A stretch of DNA of 64,000 bases, from contig JANNDY010000039.1 of the NCBI GenBank assembly GCA_031378345.1, positions 1 through 64,000 on the forward strand. The letters are read 5' to 3'. Below the pieces are notes generated by a model. The model was not told the origin of the DNA and searched no databases. It saw only the letters and a program-made list of their open reading frames with translations. How positions within the stretch are numbered: the stretch's first letter is position 1; the number at the start of each line of letters is the position of its first letter. This DNA is from Emticicia sp031378345 (GTDB taxonomy: Bacteria; Bacteroidota; Bacteroidia; Cytophagales; Spirosomataceae). Made by a program: the position numbers and the translations under genes. Of this stretch, positions 8,498 to 16,851 are shown piece by piece.

Positions 8498-10108
8498 TTA
8501 TTCCAATACTTTATAAGCTCCCAATGTCAAAAATTCGCTGAATTGCCTTTTCATAACTAATGAATTAAATAATTCGGCAGCTTTTTTGTATTGTCCTTGT
8601 GGAATTTTCCCTGACTCAGCCAATTGCTTAATTTTTTCGACCTCTTCTACCAAAATTCGATGGTAATAATTAGATTCTATTAATTCTCCTTCTTGGGTTT
8701 TGGCACGATGCTTTAACCATTGCCAAATTTGAGCCCTCGAAATCTCGGCAGTAGCGGCATCTTCCATCAAATTATGAATAGCTGCCGCACCGATTCCTCT
8801 CAACCATGACTCCAAGTATAGAATCCCAACATTAATATTAGTTCTAAGTCCATTTTCGGTTATACTGGCATTATCAATTCTGACATCAAGTAAGTCGTTA
8901 GCTGTTACGTTCACATCTTCACGCAATACTTCTTTTTGATGTGATTTTTCGCCTAAATGTTTTTCAAATGACATCATTGCTACTTTTACTAAGTCAGGAT
9001 GAGCCACCCAAGTACCATCAAAACCAGTAGTTACTTCTAATTCTTTATCGGCTGTAACTCGTTCAAAAACCAATTGATTGACTTTTTCATCACGTCGATT
9101 TGGAATAAAAGCTGCCATTCCACCAATAGCATGAGCATTGCGACGATGACATGTTTTGACCAATAATTGCGTGTATGCTCGCATGAAAGGCACTCGCATC
9201 GTAACATCGGCTCTATCTGGCAAAATAAAATCTGAATGGTTTTTGAATTTTTTGATAACACTAAAAATATAATCCCAACGCCCTGCATTCAAGCCTGCCA
9301 AATGTCGGCGAAGTTCATAAATAATTTCGTCCATCTCAAAAGCTGCCAAAATCGTTTCAATCAAAACAGTCGCTTTGATTGTACCAACTGGAATATCAAG
9401 TGCTTCTTGGGCAGCCACAAAAATATCGTCCCAGAGGCGGGCTTCTAAATGGTTTTCTAATTTTGGTAAATAAAAATAAGGTCCACTTCCTCTACTAATA
9501 AGTTCGTGTGCATTATGAAAAATATAAAGTCCAAAATCAAATATTGATGCTGATATAGGTTCTCCATCAATCAGAAAATGCTTTTCGGTTAAATGCCATC
9601 CTCTTGGACGAATATTCAAAACAGCAACATTTTGCTTGAGAAAATAATCTTTTCCATTTTCTGCTGTGAAATCAATCTCTCGACGAATGGCATCTCGCAA
9701 ATTGATTTGACCTTCAATACAATTATCCCAAGTAGGCGAATTGGCATCTTCAAAATCTGCCATAAATACCTTTGCACCCGAATTGAGGGCATTGATAATC
9801 ATTTTTCTATCAACGGGACCTGTAATTTCAACCCTGCGATTTTGTAAATCTGCGGGAATTGGATTTACCTGCCAATTGCTTTCGCGGATAGCTTTTGTTG
9901 AAGTCAAAAACGTAGGCATTTCTCCTTCATCGAGGCGATGCTGACGTTCTTGGCGTTGATTTAATAAATCTTCACGTCGCCAATTGAATCTTTGATGAAG
10001 TCCAACAATAAAATCAATAGCTTCTGGGGTAAGAATTTGCTCGAATGAAGGTTTCATAGCTCCTATCAATTCATAGTCAAGTGTCAAGTTTTCGATGTTA
10101 GTTTGCAT
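8498..10108 (-). CDS. aceB: Malate synthase A
   Basis: 536 residues, the normal length for the A isoform. Condenses glyoxylate with acetyl-CoA to give malate. Recognisable segments are VFMADFEDANSPTW, LNIRPRGWHL, the acid-rich TVLIETILAAFEMDEI, GFDGTWVAHPDL and the C-terminal VGILYLESWLRGIGAAAI. First gene of the aceB-aceA operon. The promoter and an unusual operator lie just upstream. Together with citrate synthase and malate dehydrogenase elsewhere in the window, it allows growth on acetate or fatty acids. Confidence 0.97.
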   Translation of the reverse strand: MQTNIENLTLDYELIGAMKPSFEQILTPEAIDFIVGLHQRFNWRREDLLNQRQERQHRLDEGEMPTFLTSTKAIRESNWQVNPIPADLQNRRVEITGPVDRKMIINALNSGAKVFMADFEDANSPTWDNCIEGQINLRDAIRREIDFTAENGKDYFLKQNVAVLNIRPRGWHLTEKHFLIDGEPISASIFDFGLYIFHNAHELISRGSGPYFYLPKLENHLEARLWDDIFVAAQEALDIPVGTIKATVLIETILAAFEMDEIIYELRRHLAGLNAGRWDYIFSVIKKFKNHSDFILPDRADVTMRVPFMRAYTQLLVKTCHRRNAHAIGGMAAFIPNRRDEKVNQLVFERVTADKELEVTTGFDGTWVAHPDLVKVAMMSFEKHLGEKSHQKEVLREDVNVTANDLLDVRIDNASITENGLRTNINVGILYLESWLRGIGAAAIHNLMEDAATAEISRAQIWQWLKHRAKTQEGELIESNYYHRILVEEVEKIKQLAESGKIPQGQYKKAAELFNSLVMKRQFSEFLTLGAYKVLE

Positions 10109-10146
10109 TGTTTAAATATTAAATGTTGATGAAATATTTGATGATT

Positions 10147-10207
10147 CAAATGTATATCAGCGAATTTTAATAAACAAGCGAATATTCGCTTAATAATAAA
10201 AATTCGC
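10147..10207 (-). promoter_or_regulatory. aceBA promoter with symmetric four-half-site operator
   Basis: On the minus strand TTG (10175-10177), 20 bp, then TACATTTG (10147-10154) form a Bacteroidota promoter. Over it lies an exactly symmetric array on the plus strand: GCGAAT (10160-10165), 12 bp, GCGAATATTCGC (10178-10189), 12 bp, ATTCGC (10202-10207). The outer half-sites are both centred 21 bp from the central palindrome, which itself extends to a perfect 16-mer (10176-10191). One half-site is inside the -33/-7 spacer and the central palindrome covers -33, so a repressor fits. The regulator is not encoded next door. Confidence 0.75.
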
Positions 10208-10457
10208 AAATATTCTTTATTTTAAAATATTTTTTATTGATATAATTATATTTGAATTGAAATTATTGAATGTTTTAGACGAACAAATTAAAAAATAGCT
10301 CCATTTCGCAGATTGTGAATAAACATCTATTCGGAGAATTGTACTGAAATAGCCCTAAAATTTAGGTAACTAAAAAAAAAATAGACTTAAGTGATAAATT
10401 TTCAAGCAGATGCTATAATTCAAAGCAATTGATAGCATCAAAAATTTCGGCGTCTAA
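10208..10457. other. Intergenic region between divergent aceB and glmS
   Basis: A+T-rich and without a convincing open frame or RNA gene. It holds a short palindrome CCTAAAATTTAGG at 10355-10367 and a TTCGGAGAATT stretch near 10330 that resembles repeats found at 37987 and 55493. I recognise no glmS ribozyme here. Confidence 0.5.
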
Positions 10458-10491
10458 TTTGTTCATATATTGTATTTTTTTTATAAATTTG
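10458..10491 (+). promoter_or_regulatory. Probable glmS promoter
   Basis: TTTG at 10458-10461 and TAAATTTG at 10484-10491 with 22 bp between them; the start codon is 83 bp downstream. Confidence 0.5.
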
Positions 10492-10574
10492 TATCGAAAT
10501 AGAGCAATATGTTGTATTATTCTTGTAAAAAATTTTAGTTTAGCTACTATTATTTATAAATAAATCATAAAAAT

Positions 10575-12413
10575 ATGTGTGGAATTGTTGCTTATGTGGG
10601 GCATCGTGAGGCTGCTCACTTGATAATCAAAGGACTCAAAAGATTAGAATATCGTGGCTATGATAGTGCAGGGATTGCACTTTTGAATGGTCATGGCTTG
10701 AAAGTTTATAAGAAAAAAGGTAAGGTTTCGGCACTTGAAAATGAAATAAAAGACAAAGAATTATTGGCAAAAATCGGCATTGGACATACCCGTTGGGCAA
10801 CTCACGGAGAACCAAATGATGTTAATGCTCACCCACATTACTCAAATAGTGGCCGTTTTGCTATTATTCATAATGGAATTATTGAAAACTATTCTTCTAT
10901 AAAGCAAAGTTTGTTGAATAAAGGCTATACTTTTCAGAGCCAAACTGATACTGAGGTTTTGGTAAATTTTGTAGAAGATATTCAAAAAAACAAAAATTGT
11001 TCGCTCGAAGAAGCTGTTCGAATTGCCTTGCATGAAGTCGTGGGAGCTTATGCAATTGTCATTATGGACGAAGAAAATCCAACTCAACTAATTGCTGCTC
11101 GCAAGGGTAGCCCTTTGGTTATTGGGATTGGAGAAAATGAGTTTTTCTTTGCTTCTGATGCCACACCAATCATTGAATATACCAAAGAAGTTGTCTATTT
11201 AGATGATTTTGAAATAGCAATTGTAAAAGATAATGAGTTGACTATCAAGAACTTAGCGAATGAAGCGATTGACCCTTATATCCAGACTGTCGAGTTGGAA
11301 TTGGAGGCGATTGAAAAAGGTGGTTATGACCATTTCATGCTAAAAGAGATTTTTGAACAACCTCGTTCGATTGCCGATTCGATGCGTGGACGTATAAATA
11401 TTGAAGATGCTTCTTTGCTTTTGGGTGGATTGGGCGGTTATCTTGACAAAATTGTTAAAACAAAACGTATCGTAATTGTAGCTTGTGGAACATCATGGCA
11501 TGCAGGTTTGGTTGGCGAATATCTGTTGGAAGAGTTAGCTCGAATAAATGTTGAAGTAGAATATGCTTCGGAGTTCCGTTACCGAAATCCAATCATCAAA
11601 GAAGGTGATATTGTAATAGCGATTTCGCAATCTGGCGAAACTGCCGACACTATGGCAGCCTTGGAATTAGCAAAATCGAAAGGGGCAATAATTTTGGGTG
11701 TTTGCAATGTCGTTGGTTCTTCAATCGCACGCATTACTCATGCAGGAGTTTATACTCACGCAGGTCCAGAAATTGGCGTAGCAAGTACAAAGGCATTTAC
11801 GGCACAAGTTACTGTTTTGACTTTGATTGCATTGGCAGTTGCTCAGAAAAAAGGCACAATAAGTGATGAAATGTACCGTGAAATGCTGTTTGGTTTAGAT
11901 GCGATTCCTGCCAAAGTTGAAAAAATATTGAAAAATGCTGACAAGATAAAAGACATAGCCAAACTCTTTACTTTTGCTTCAAATTTTATCTTTTTAGGTC
12001 GTGGGCTAAATTTTCCAGTGGCTTTGGAAGGGGCATTGAAGCTCAAAGAAATCTCCTATATTCATGCTGAAGGCTATCCTGCTGCTGAAATGAAACACGG
12101 ACCAATTGCTTTGATTGATGAAGATATGCCTGTTGTTTTTATTGCCACAAAAGATAGTTCGTATGAGAAAATCGTGTCGAATATTCAGGAAGTAAAAGCT
12201 CGAAAAGGTCGAGTAATTGCCATCGTTACCGAAGGTGATACATTAATTCCGACAATGGTTGATTTTACGATTGAAGTTCCTCGAACCAATGACCTTCTTT
12301 TGCCAATATTAACTTCGATTCCTTTGCAATTAATCTCTTATTATATAGCTGTAATGCGTGGGAGAAACGTGGACCAGCCTCGAAATTTGGCTAAGTCGGT
12401 TACGGTGGAGTAG
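10575..12413 (+). CDS. glmS: Glutamine--fructose-6-phosphate aminotransferase (isomerising)
   Basis: 612 residues, full length. Makes glucosamine-6-phosphate for peptidoglycan and LPS. The N-terminal nucleophile glutaminase starts MCGIVAYVG (Cys2 exposed after Met removal), with RLEYRGYDSAG and GIGHTRWATHG. Two SIS sugar-isomerase domains follow, with ACGTSWHAG and SQSGETADT in the first and LGRGLNFPVALEGALKLKE in the second; it ends DQPRNLAKSVTVE as usual. Monocistronic, between its own promoter and a strong terminator. NagA at 60947 runs the opposite branch of amino-sugar metabolism. Confidence 0.98.
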   Translation: MCGIVAYVGHREAAHLIIKGLKRLEYRGYDSAGIALLNGHGLKVYKKKGKVSALENEIKDKELLAKIGIGHTRWATHGEPNDVNAHPHYSNSGRFAIIHNGIIENYSSIKQSLLNKGYTFQSQTDTEVLVNFVEDIQKNKNCSLEEAVRIALHEVVGAYAIVIMDEENPTQLIAARKGSPLVIGIGENEFFFASDATPIIEYTKEVVYLDDFEIAIVKDNELTIKNLANEAIDPYIQTVELELEAIEKGGYDHFMLKEIFEQPRSIADSMRGRINIEDASLLLGGLGGYLDKIVKTKRIVIVACGTSWHAGLVGEYLLEELARINVEVEYASEFRYRNPIIKEGDIVIAISQSGETADTMAALELAKSKGAIILGVCNVVGSSIARITHAGVYTHAGPEIGVASTKAFTAQVTVLTLIALAVAQKKGTISDEMYREMLFGLDAIPAKVEKILKNADKIKDIAKLFTFASNFIFLGRGLNFPVALEGALKLKEISYIHAEGYPAAEMKHGPIALIDEDMPVVFIATKDSSYEKIVSNIQEVKARKGRVIAIVTEGDTLIPTMVDFTIEVPRTNDLLLPILTSIPLQLISYYIAVMRGRNVDQPRNLAKSVTVE

Positions 12414-12496
12414 AGCAATGTTTTATAAATCGAATTAATTTCTATAATCCCAAAAATATCATTTGTGTGTCGGTTTATTTCAGAAAAAATAGCAAC

Positions 12497-12528
12497 AAAA
12501 AAGCCTTTGACAAGTCAAAGGCTTTTTT
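12497..12528. terminator. Terminator after glmS
   Basis: A perfect stem AAAAAAGCCTTTGAC / GTCAAAGGCTTTTTT with a minimal loop; T runs on both strands serve glmS and the convergent transglycosylase gene. Confidence 0.9.
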
Positions 12529-12548
12529 TATTATACAATTTTAAGGTT

Positions 12549-14078
12549 TTATACAATCTTCAATTTCTGTCCTTTTCTGACAGAATTTGAACGTAAACCA
12601 TTCATTTTCTTTATTTTTTCTACCGAAATACCACCATAACGCTGCGAAATACTCCAAAGCGTATCGCCTCTCTGCACCACATGATATTTAGGTTTTGTTT
12701 TTTCAATGTCTTTTTTGGTCTTTCTCTCCGCCTTAATTGTTCGTTCAATCTCAACTATTTCTTCATCGTCCATCAAAATTACTAACTTCTGACCAGCCAT
12801 AATTTTTGATGATTTGAGTTTATTCCAAACCTTCAAATCATAAGTATCAACATCATATTTTTCAGCAATTTTGTTCAATACATCGCCTCTTTTTACTGTA
12901 TATGTTTTTTTCTTTACCTTATGAATCTTCTTAATATCATCTTCAACTTTGGCTGGTTTATCTAATTCTTCTACAATAGTGTCACCATTGTTTCTACTAT
13001 TTGATGCAGAATAATTTACGTTTCCCCCAATAATTATTACACCGGGTTCTGAAGAAGTTGAGGCTAAAATTACTGGTTCAATGCCGCCTTGTCTTTGTGC
13101 TGAATCCAAAATCATTTGACGATTTTCGTTGAAATAGGCAAATTTTTCGGCAGGAATCTTTAGCTCGAAGCCTCTCGAAAATGCTGGCAAAATGCCTTTC
13201 AAAATCTGAGGGTTTAGCTTCTGAATATCATCAATACTTATTCCACTGGCATTTGAGAAGGTTTCAAGGTCTAAATAACCATCAATAAAAACGGATTCTG
13301 TATAAACAGGTTCCATGATTTCTTCTGGAAATATGCCATACTCATCTGCATGAAGCATCATATACATAATCGCAGTAAACTGAGGCACATAAGTACGTGT
13401 ATCTTTGTGCAAATATGGGTGAAGCTGCCAGTAATCTCTAACGTTCCCTGCTCGACGTATAGCTCTACGCAAATTACCAGGGCCAGTATTATAAGAAGCC
13501 AAAACCAATTCCCAATCTCCAAAAATATTATACAATTGTCTAAAATACTTGCAAGCTGCTTCCGTTGACTTTTCAATATCCATTCTGTCATCAACATATT
13601 CATTTACTCTAAGTCCAAAATCTCCGCCTGTTGGCTTCATAAATTGCCAAAGTCCAACAGCTTTTGCATGCGAAATTGCTTTCGGATTTAAGCCAGATTC
13701 GAGCATCGACAGATATTTTAGCTCATCAGGCATATTGTATTTTGCCAAATATTTCTCGAAAATCGGAAAGTAAAAATTCTTCTTTTCGAGCATTTTTTTA
13801 GTAAAACTTGGTTTTTTATAGATAAAATAATCTACAAAACTATGAACAGTAGCATTATATTGCAGTGGGATGGAGCGTTGCATTTGCTGAAAACCTTCTC
13901 TCACTCGATTCACATCGGCAGTAGGAATGAAGGCTTCAACGGTTGGAAGTTCTTCAACTAATGAATCTTCGGGTGAAACCGTAATGGCTTCTTGCGGTAT
14001 AACTGACTGCGAAAAGGAGGCAAAACTTGCACAACCAACAAAGCCTGTTATTAAGAAAATCTTCTTAAATATTTTCAT
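12549..14078 (-). CDS. MltD-like lytic transglycosylase with two LysM domains
   Basis: 509 residues. Signal peptide MKIFKKIFLITGFVGCASF. An SLT (goose-lysozyme-like) domain at about 105-250 carries the catalytic glutamate in MLESGLNPKAIS, followed by AVGLWQFMKPTGGDFGL and LASYNTGPGNLRRAI. Two LysM modules close the protein: YTVKRGDVLNKIAEKYDV near 395 and YHVVQRGDTLWSISQRYG near 465. It should cleave glycan strands of peptidoglycan in the periplasm, probably from the outer membrane side. Domain order equals that of E. coli MltD; the cysteine in the signal peptide is not followed by a normal lipobox context, so a soluble form is possible. Confidence 0.93.
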   Translation of the reverse strand: MKIFKKIFLITGFVGCASFASFSQSVIPQEAITVSPEDSLVEELPTVEAFIPTADVNRVREGFQQMQRSIPLQYNATVHSFVDYFIYKKPSFTKKMLEKKNFYFPIFEKYLAKYNMPDELKYLSMLESGLNPKAISHAKAVGLWQFMKPTGGDFGLRVNEYVDDRMDIEKSTEAACKYFRQLYNIFGDWELVLASYNTGPGNLRRAIRRAGNVRDYWQLHPYLHKDTRTYVPQFTAIMYMMLHADEYGIFPEEIMEPVYTESVFIDGYLDLETFSNASGISIDDIQKLNPQILKGILPAFSRGFELKIPAEKFAYFNENRQMILDSAQRQGGIEPVILASTSSEPGVIIIGGNVNYSASNSRNNGDTIVEELDKPAKVEDDIKKIHKVKKKTYTVKRGDVLNKIAEKYDVDTYDLKVWNKLKSSKIMAGQKLVILMDDEEIVEIERTIKAERKTKKDIEKTKPKYHVVQRGDTLWSISQRYGGISVEKIKKMNGLRSNSVRKGQKLKIV

Positions 14079-14238
14079 TTTGAATACTTTATGCGAGATA
14101 ATCTCGCTTAATTATGGGTTACAGGAAAGCTAATCTTTCCCAAAAATAATGTTTTCTTGTTTTTTTGTCAAGTAAATCTTAATATTTGTTTTATATTTTC
14201 AATTATTTCTGAAAATATCGTTTGTTTAGAAACAAATA

Positions 14239-15660
14239 TCACTCTATTGATTTAGCAAAACTTAACATCTCTGCTTCTTCAAAATTCTTGCCAAGAATTT
14301 GAAATCCTATTGGCAAACCTTCAGTATTTGTACCATTTGGAATAGAAATCGAAGGATTTCCTATCACATTGGCTTGTACGGTGAAAATATCCATCAAAAA
14401 CATTTTTATTTGGTCGTCTGATTTTTCTCCAATCTTTACGGCAGGTGTAGGGGTGGTTGGTGAAATCAGAAAATCATATTTTGATAGAATTTCTTCGGTT
14501 GATTCTTTTATTAAACGACGAACCCGCTGTGCTTTCGTATAATAGGCATCATAATAATCTGCACTCAGCACAAAAGTCCCTAAAATAATGCGTCGGCGAA
14601 CCTCGGCACCAAAACCTTCACTCCGAGATTTTTTGTATAATTGTTCAAGATTTTTTACAGCTGCTGAACGATGTCCATAACGAACACCATCAAATCTTGA
14701 CAAATTTGAACTCGCTTCGGCAGTTGTTAATATATAATAAGTTGGTAATAGATATTTCATCAAAGGATAATCTACTGCTTCAACAATATGCCCTTGTACT
14801 TTTAGCCATTCGATTTTTTCAAAAGTTTTTTTGCGAACATCTTCGTCTAAACCTTCGCTTTCGAGTGCTTCACGCATATAAGCAATACGATATTGCTTTT
14901 TCGGTGAAAGATTTTTAGAATATTCAGGAACAGACAAAAACGAAACTGTGCTATCATGCTCGTCAGAACCAGCTATTATTTCAAGCAAAAGTGCCGCATC
15001 TTCTACATTTTTGGTTATCGGTCCGATGCAATCAAATGACGAAGCGTAGGCAATCAAGCCCCAACGAGAAACCCTCGAATAGGTAGGTTTTAGACCAACT
15101 ACGCCACAAAATGCCGCAGGTTGTCGCACCGAACCACCAGTATCTGAGCCAAGTGAAGCCAAACACATATCTGCTTGCACCGCCACTGCTGATGCTCCTG
15201 ATGAGCCTCCTGGCACACGGCTTGGGTCAGCAAAGTTGCGAGTTGGACCAAAAGCTGAGTTTTCGTTAGATGAACCCATTGCAAATTCATCACAGTTTTG
15301 GCGACCAATAATGATGGCATCTTCAGCAATAATTCGCTCAACTGCGGTAGCTGTAAATTGAGATTTAAAACCAGCTAAAATTTTGCTTGATGCTTGCAAA
15401 CCATGATTTTCGTAAGCCAAAACATCTTTCAAACCAATGACCATTCCTGCCAAGCGACCTCCTTTGCCATTTTTAATTTTTTCGTCAATTTCGGCAGCCC
15501 TTTGAAGAGCTTCATCGGTGTAAACTTCCAGGAAAACATTGAGATTTTTGTTTGTTTCAATGTTGGCTAAATAGTATTTTACTAAAGAAACACAGTTGGT
15601 TTCTTGTGTTGAGAGTGCTTGTTTTATTTCTTTGAAAGAATTGTATTTGGTCATTATCAA
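14239..15660 (-). CDS. gatA: Glutamyl-tRNA(Gln)/aspartyl-tRNA(Asn) amidotransferase subunit A
   Basis: 473 residues of the amidase-signature family. With GatB and GatC it converts Glu-tRNA(Gln) to Gln-tRNA(Gln). Catalytic Lys lies in GLKDVLAYENHG, and the Ser-cis-Ser pair in PGGSSGASAVAVQ and GSDTGGSVRQPAAFCG. GLKPTYSRVSRWGLIAYASS and the C-terminal IGFQILGKNFEEAEML fit GatA rather than a generic amidase. gatB and gatC are not adjacent. An alternative start lies two codons downstream (MTKYNSF). It is transcribed leftward, behind tatA and a tatA terminator. Confidence 0.95.
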   Translation of the reverse strand: MIMTKYNSFKEIKQALSTQETNCVSLVKYYLANIETNKNLNVFLEVYTDEALQRAAEIDEKIKNGKGGRLAGMVIGLKDVLAYENHGLQASSKILAGFKSQFTATAVERIIAEDAIIIGRQNCDEFAMGSSNENSAFGPTRNFADPSRVPGGSSGASAVAVQADMCLASLGSDTGGSVRQPAAFCGVVGLKPTYSRVSRWGLIAYASSFDCIGPITKNVEDAALLLEIIAGSDEHDSTVSFLSVPEYSKNLSPKKQYRIAYMREALESEGLDEDVRKKTFEKIEWLKVQGHIVEAVDYPLMKYLLPTYYILTTAEASSNLSRFDGVRYGHRSAAVKNLEQLYKKSRSEGFGAEVRRRIILGTFVLSADYYDAYYTKAQRVRRLIKESTEEILSKYDFLISPTTPTPAVKIGEKSDDQIKMFLMDIFTVQANVIGNPSISIPNGTNTEGLPIGFQILGKNFEEAEMLSFAKSIE

Positions 15661-15702
15661 AACTAAATTATTATACTTCTAAAGAAATTTGTGTGTTATT
15701 CT

Positions 15703-15733
15703 AAAGAACGTTCAGATTGGACGTTCCTACGAA
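15703..15733. repeat. Dispersed hairpin repeat, GAACGT/ACGTTC type (copy 1)
   Basis: GAACGTTCAGATTGGACGTTC with flanking TCCTACGA. The reverse complement matches 60901-60932 almost base for base over about 28 positions (shared core TCGTAGGAACGT, CAATCTG, ACGTTCTT). Each copy can fold with GAACGT/ACGTTC arms. Confidence 0.6.
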
Positions 15734-15771
15734 ATTGTATATTCCGTTAGATTCAGAAATTATTTTAAAAC

Positions 15772-15813
15772 AAAAAAACAACAACAACTCAGTTTGTGGC
15801 TGAGTGCTGTTGT
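15772..15813 (-). terminator. Terminator of tatA
   Basis: On the minus strand ACAACAGCACTCAG, loop CCACAAA, CTGAGTTGTTGTTGT and then a T run. It lies between tatA and gatA and separates their transcripts. Confidence 0.7.
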
Positions 15814-15820
15814 TCGAATT

Positions 15821-15845
15821 GTGCCTTCGACTCCGCTCAGGCAAC
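15821..15845. repeat. Dispersed inverted repeat, GTTGCC/GGCAAC type (copy 1)
   Basis: On the minus strand GTTGCCTGAGCGGAGTCGAA followed by GGCAC. It shares 21 of 25 positions with 26872-26897. Next to it, at 15864-15879, ATCGGACAGCCGATGC recurs with one change at 17850-17865. Confidence 0.55.
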
Positions 15846-15902
15846 GCTTTGGTGGTTGAGCGTATCGGACAGCCGATGCTGTCGAAACCACAATACAAAT
15901 GC

Positions 15903-16079
15903 TTATTTTTCGTCAGATGCTGCTTTTTCGATGTTTTCTTTTACTTCTTTCGTTGCATCTTTAAACTCACGAATTCCTTTTCCTAAGCCACGAGCCAATT
16001 CAGGGAGTTTTTTTGCACCAAAAAAGAATAGAACAACAACTAAAATCAAAACCATTTCCGTAGTTCCAAGACCAAACAT
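15903..16079 (-). CDS. tatA: Sec-independent translocase subunit TatA
   Basis: 58 residues from the ATG at 16079 to a TAA at 15903. It starts MFGLGTTEMVLILVVVLFFF, one membrane helix, followed by the hinge GAKKLPELARGLGKGI and an amphipathic, lysine/glutamate-rich tail (EFKDATKEVKENIEKAA). This is the standard TatA plan; FGAKKLPELARGLG is diagnostic. It forms the pore that exports folded proteins with twin-arginine signals, for which candidates lie in this window (45301 with SRRNFLK, 56497 with NRRNLLK). A TACATTTG element at 16142-16149 may be its -7 box. tatC is not in the window. Confidence 0.95.
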   Translation of the reverse strand: MFGLGTTEMVLILVVVLFFFGAKKLPELARGLGKGIREFKDATKEVKENIEKAASDEK

Positions 16080-16183
16080 AATATGAGTTATTTAAAGTGA
16101 TTTATGACAATTATTTAAAGTAAACGAACAATTCTCTACTACAAATGTAAAGGTAAATTAGGAATTAAAAAATTAATTTTTGC

Positions 16184-16624
16184 TTAAACTTTTATTGGCT
16201 GTTTCTTCTTCCATTGGTCAAATTTTGCCAATTCGCCTTCAATTCCGTTCAAAATAAACATCAATAAAGCTACGTCGTCGGTTAAGCCTAAATAGGGTAA
16301 AAAGTCTGGAATTAAGTCAATTGGGGAAATAAAATAGATTAATCCTGCAATGACTTTTAACAAATTTGGCAACTCAATCTGCCGATATTCGCCACTGGCA
16401 TAAGCCTTTATGAGACTTCCAAGAATGGTAATTTTTTCACGAATTACGTCATACGTTCCTCCAAGCCCCATTTTTTTGGTTTTAAGCAAGGCTGTTCGTA
16501 AAAGTTGGAGCAAGCCTTCGGCATTTTTAGCAATGCGAGGAGCTTTTCCTAAAGCAATTTTATAAAACGACGACTTTAAAATTTTAGACAGCAAATCTTT
16601 TGTTTTTGAACTGATGGTACTCAT
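16184..16624 (-). CDS. YkvA/DUF1232-family protein
   Basis: 146 residues. The C-terminal half contains LPNLLKVIAGLIYFISPIDLIPDFLPYLGLTDDVALL, the DUF1232 hallmark with PxDLIPDF and a short hydrophobic segment on each side. The family is widespread and of unknown function, probably membrane-associated. The N-terminal 80 residues are basic and helical. It lies 104 bp upstream of tatA on the same strand and may be read as a separate unit. Confidence 0.85.
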   Translation of the reverse strand: MSTISSKTKDLLSKILKSSFYKIALGKAPRIAKNAEGLLQLLRTALLKTKKMGLGGTYDVIREKITILGSLIKAYASGEYRQIELPNLLKVIAGLIYFISPIDLIPDFLPYLGLTDDVALLMFILNGIEGELAKFDQWKKKQPIKV

Positions 16625-16851
16625 TTTTTTATAACAAACTTTTTAAAACATTCTTAAATCTACTACACAAACGTAAAATAAAATAAAAATAGTCCCTAAT
16701 TCATAAAAAAATACAAAAAAAACATTTTTATAGCTTGTTTTATCTTTATTTTTGTCCGAAAATTTGTAAATTTCATGTCTAAAATAACCCCATGACATGA
16801 ACAAACGCATAAAATAAGTTCCTCCTCTGGGGGCAGGGGGCTTTTTAATAT

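Noticed and set aside
10492..10574. glmS ribozyme in the glmS leader
   Set aside because: The leader is A+T-rich and lacks the conserved ribozyme core; such ribozymes are known mainly from Firmicutes.
15796..16086. 96-codon open frame on the plus strand
   Set aside because: It is antisense to tatA, whose membrane helix and hinge are unmistakable on the minus strand, and to a repeat.
16625..16851. G/C-rich palindrome before mdh (near 16816-16840) as a regulator site
   Set aside because: The pattern of C and G runs looks like a common intergenic repeat; TATTTTTG at 16747 has no suitable -33, so no promoter was assigned.
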